Source: Treponema sp.
Lineage (GTDB): Bacteria; Spirochaetota; Spirochaetia; Treponematales; Breznakiellaceae
Assembly (NCBI GenBank): GCA_031280065.1
Contig: JAITHH010000139.1
Span: 1-6,988 of the forward strand
Direction: 5' to 3'
DNA: 6,988 nucleotides
The position numbers and the translations under genes are program-made. Each line of letters begins with the position of its first letter. The first letter of the stretch is position 1. This document shows, one piece after another, positions 6,868 to 6,988 of this stretch. The notes under the pieces are model-generated. The model made no database searches and was not told the DNA's origin. It worked only from the letters and a program-made list of their open reading frames with translations.

Positions 6868-6896
6868 TTGACGCAAAACAAAATCCATGATAGTCT
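6868..6896 (+). promoter_or_regulatory. Putative sigma-70-like promoter for tRNA-Gln
   Basis: TTGACG at 6868-6873 (5 of 6 against the -35 consensus) is followed after exactly 17 A-rich bases by TAGTCT at 6891-6896 (3 of 6 against the -10). Transcription would start near 6903, about 15 bases before the tRNA, a normal distance for a stable-RNA promoter. The -10 is weak, so the tRNA could also be reached by readthrough from the operon. Confidence 0.45.
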
Positions 6897-6917
6897 AGTT
6901 ATGTGATTGGGTAACAG

Positions 6918-6988
6918 TCCCCGGTTGTGTAATGGTAGCACGGCAGACTCTGGATCTGCTTGTGGGGGTTCAAATCCTCCCTGGGGAA
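6918..6988 (+). tRNA. tRNA-Gln, anticodon CUG
   Basis: The full cloverleaf can be folded by hand. The acceptor stem TCCCCGG (6918-6924) pairs with CTGGGGA (6981-6987), including one G-U. The D stem GTGT/GCAC is at 6927-6930 and 6938-6941. The anticodon stem GCAGA/TCTGC is at 6943-6947 and 6955-6959, with loop CTCTGGA giving anticodon CTG at 6950-6952. The T stem GGGGG/CCTCC is at 6964-6968 and 6976-6980, with one G-U and loop TTCAAAT. The discriminator base is A at 6988, the last base of the window, so whether CCA is encoded cannot be seen. The U1-A72 end pair is typical of tRNA-Gln. It decodes CAG. Confidence 0.93.

Noticed and set aside
6340..6906. A plus-strand frame running past the end of the Lnb_N gene into the gap
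   Set aside because: Its product is Gly/Pro/Arg-rich in the manner of a shifted frame, and it overlaps the membrane-helix coding region, whose real frame shows good positive-inside topology.
1..6988. Mobile elements, CRISPR arrays, riboswitches or phage genes
   Set aside because: No transposase or integrase motifs, inverted-repeat-bounded insertions, regularly spaced repeats or long structured leaders were seen. Nearly every base is in a recognisable gene.

Overview
This is an ordinary, gene-dense piece of bacterial chromosome. It is clearly G+C-rich (judged by eye, not counted). All coding runs left to right. Gene content and order (MurG, CvpA-like protein, clamp-loader subunit, cytosolic NtrB/AtoS-like kinase, sigma-54 activator) resemble, from memory, the murG to atoS/atoC neighbourhood of Treponema. 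My best guess is therefore a G+C-rich treponeme or close relative in the Spirochaetota, such as a termite-gut lineage. This rests on remembered synteny and protein motifs, not on a search.

Layout. Bases 1-48 hold sigma-70-like promoter elements placed so close to the murG ATG that the message may be leaderless. Six genes follow, each overlapping the next: murG (49-1164), a CvpA-family membrane protein (1149-1643), a DNA polymerase III delta-prime-like subunit with a large insertion (1633-2970), a soluble PAS histidine kinase (2967-4196), a sigma-54-dependent response regulator (4186-5556) and a secreted/membrane Lnb_N (DUF4105) protein (5546-6808). The overlaps are 16, 11, 4, 11 and 11 bases, so this is almost certainly one translationally coupled operon. 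The 109-base gap that follows (6809-6917) contains a weak terminator-like hairpin and a plausible promoter for a tRNA-Gln(CUG) gene. That tRNA ends exactly at the right edge of the window.

How the genes may fit together. MurG makes lipid II. The kinase and regulator form a cognate pair that would activate sigma-54 promoters. No GG-N10-GC element occurs in the forward strand of either gap, so their targets lie outside the window. The last gene has a periplasmic domain with a conserved His and an Asn-Cys pair, followed by five membrane helices. It may be an envelope hydrolase or processing factor, and it is the least understood gene here. The delta-prime subunit is a replication gene with no obvious functional tie to the others.

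I see no mobile element, CRISPR array, phage gene, riboswitch or clear horizontally acquired segment, and no undescribed multi-gene system that I could defend. The points most worth a second look are the possible leaderless murG message, the roughly 95-residue delta-prime insertion, and the Lnb_N protein coupled to a sigma-54 two-component pair.
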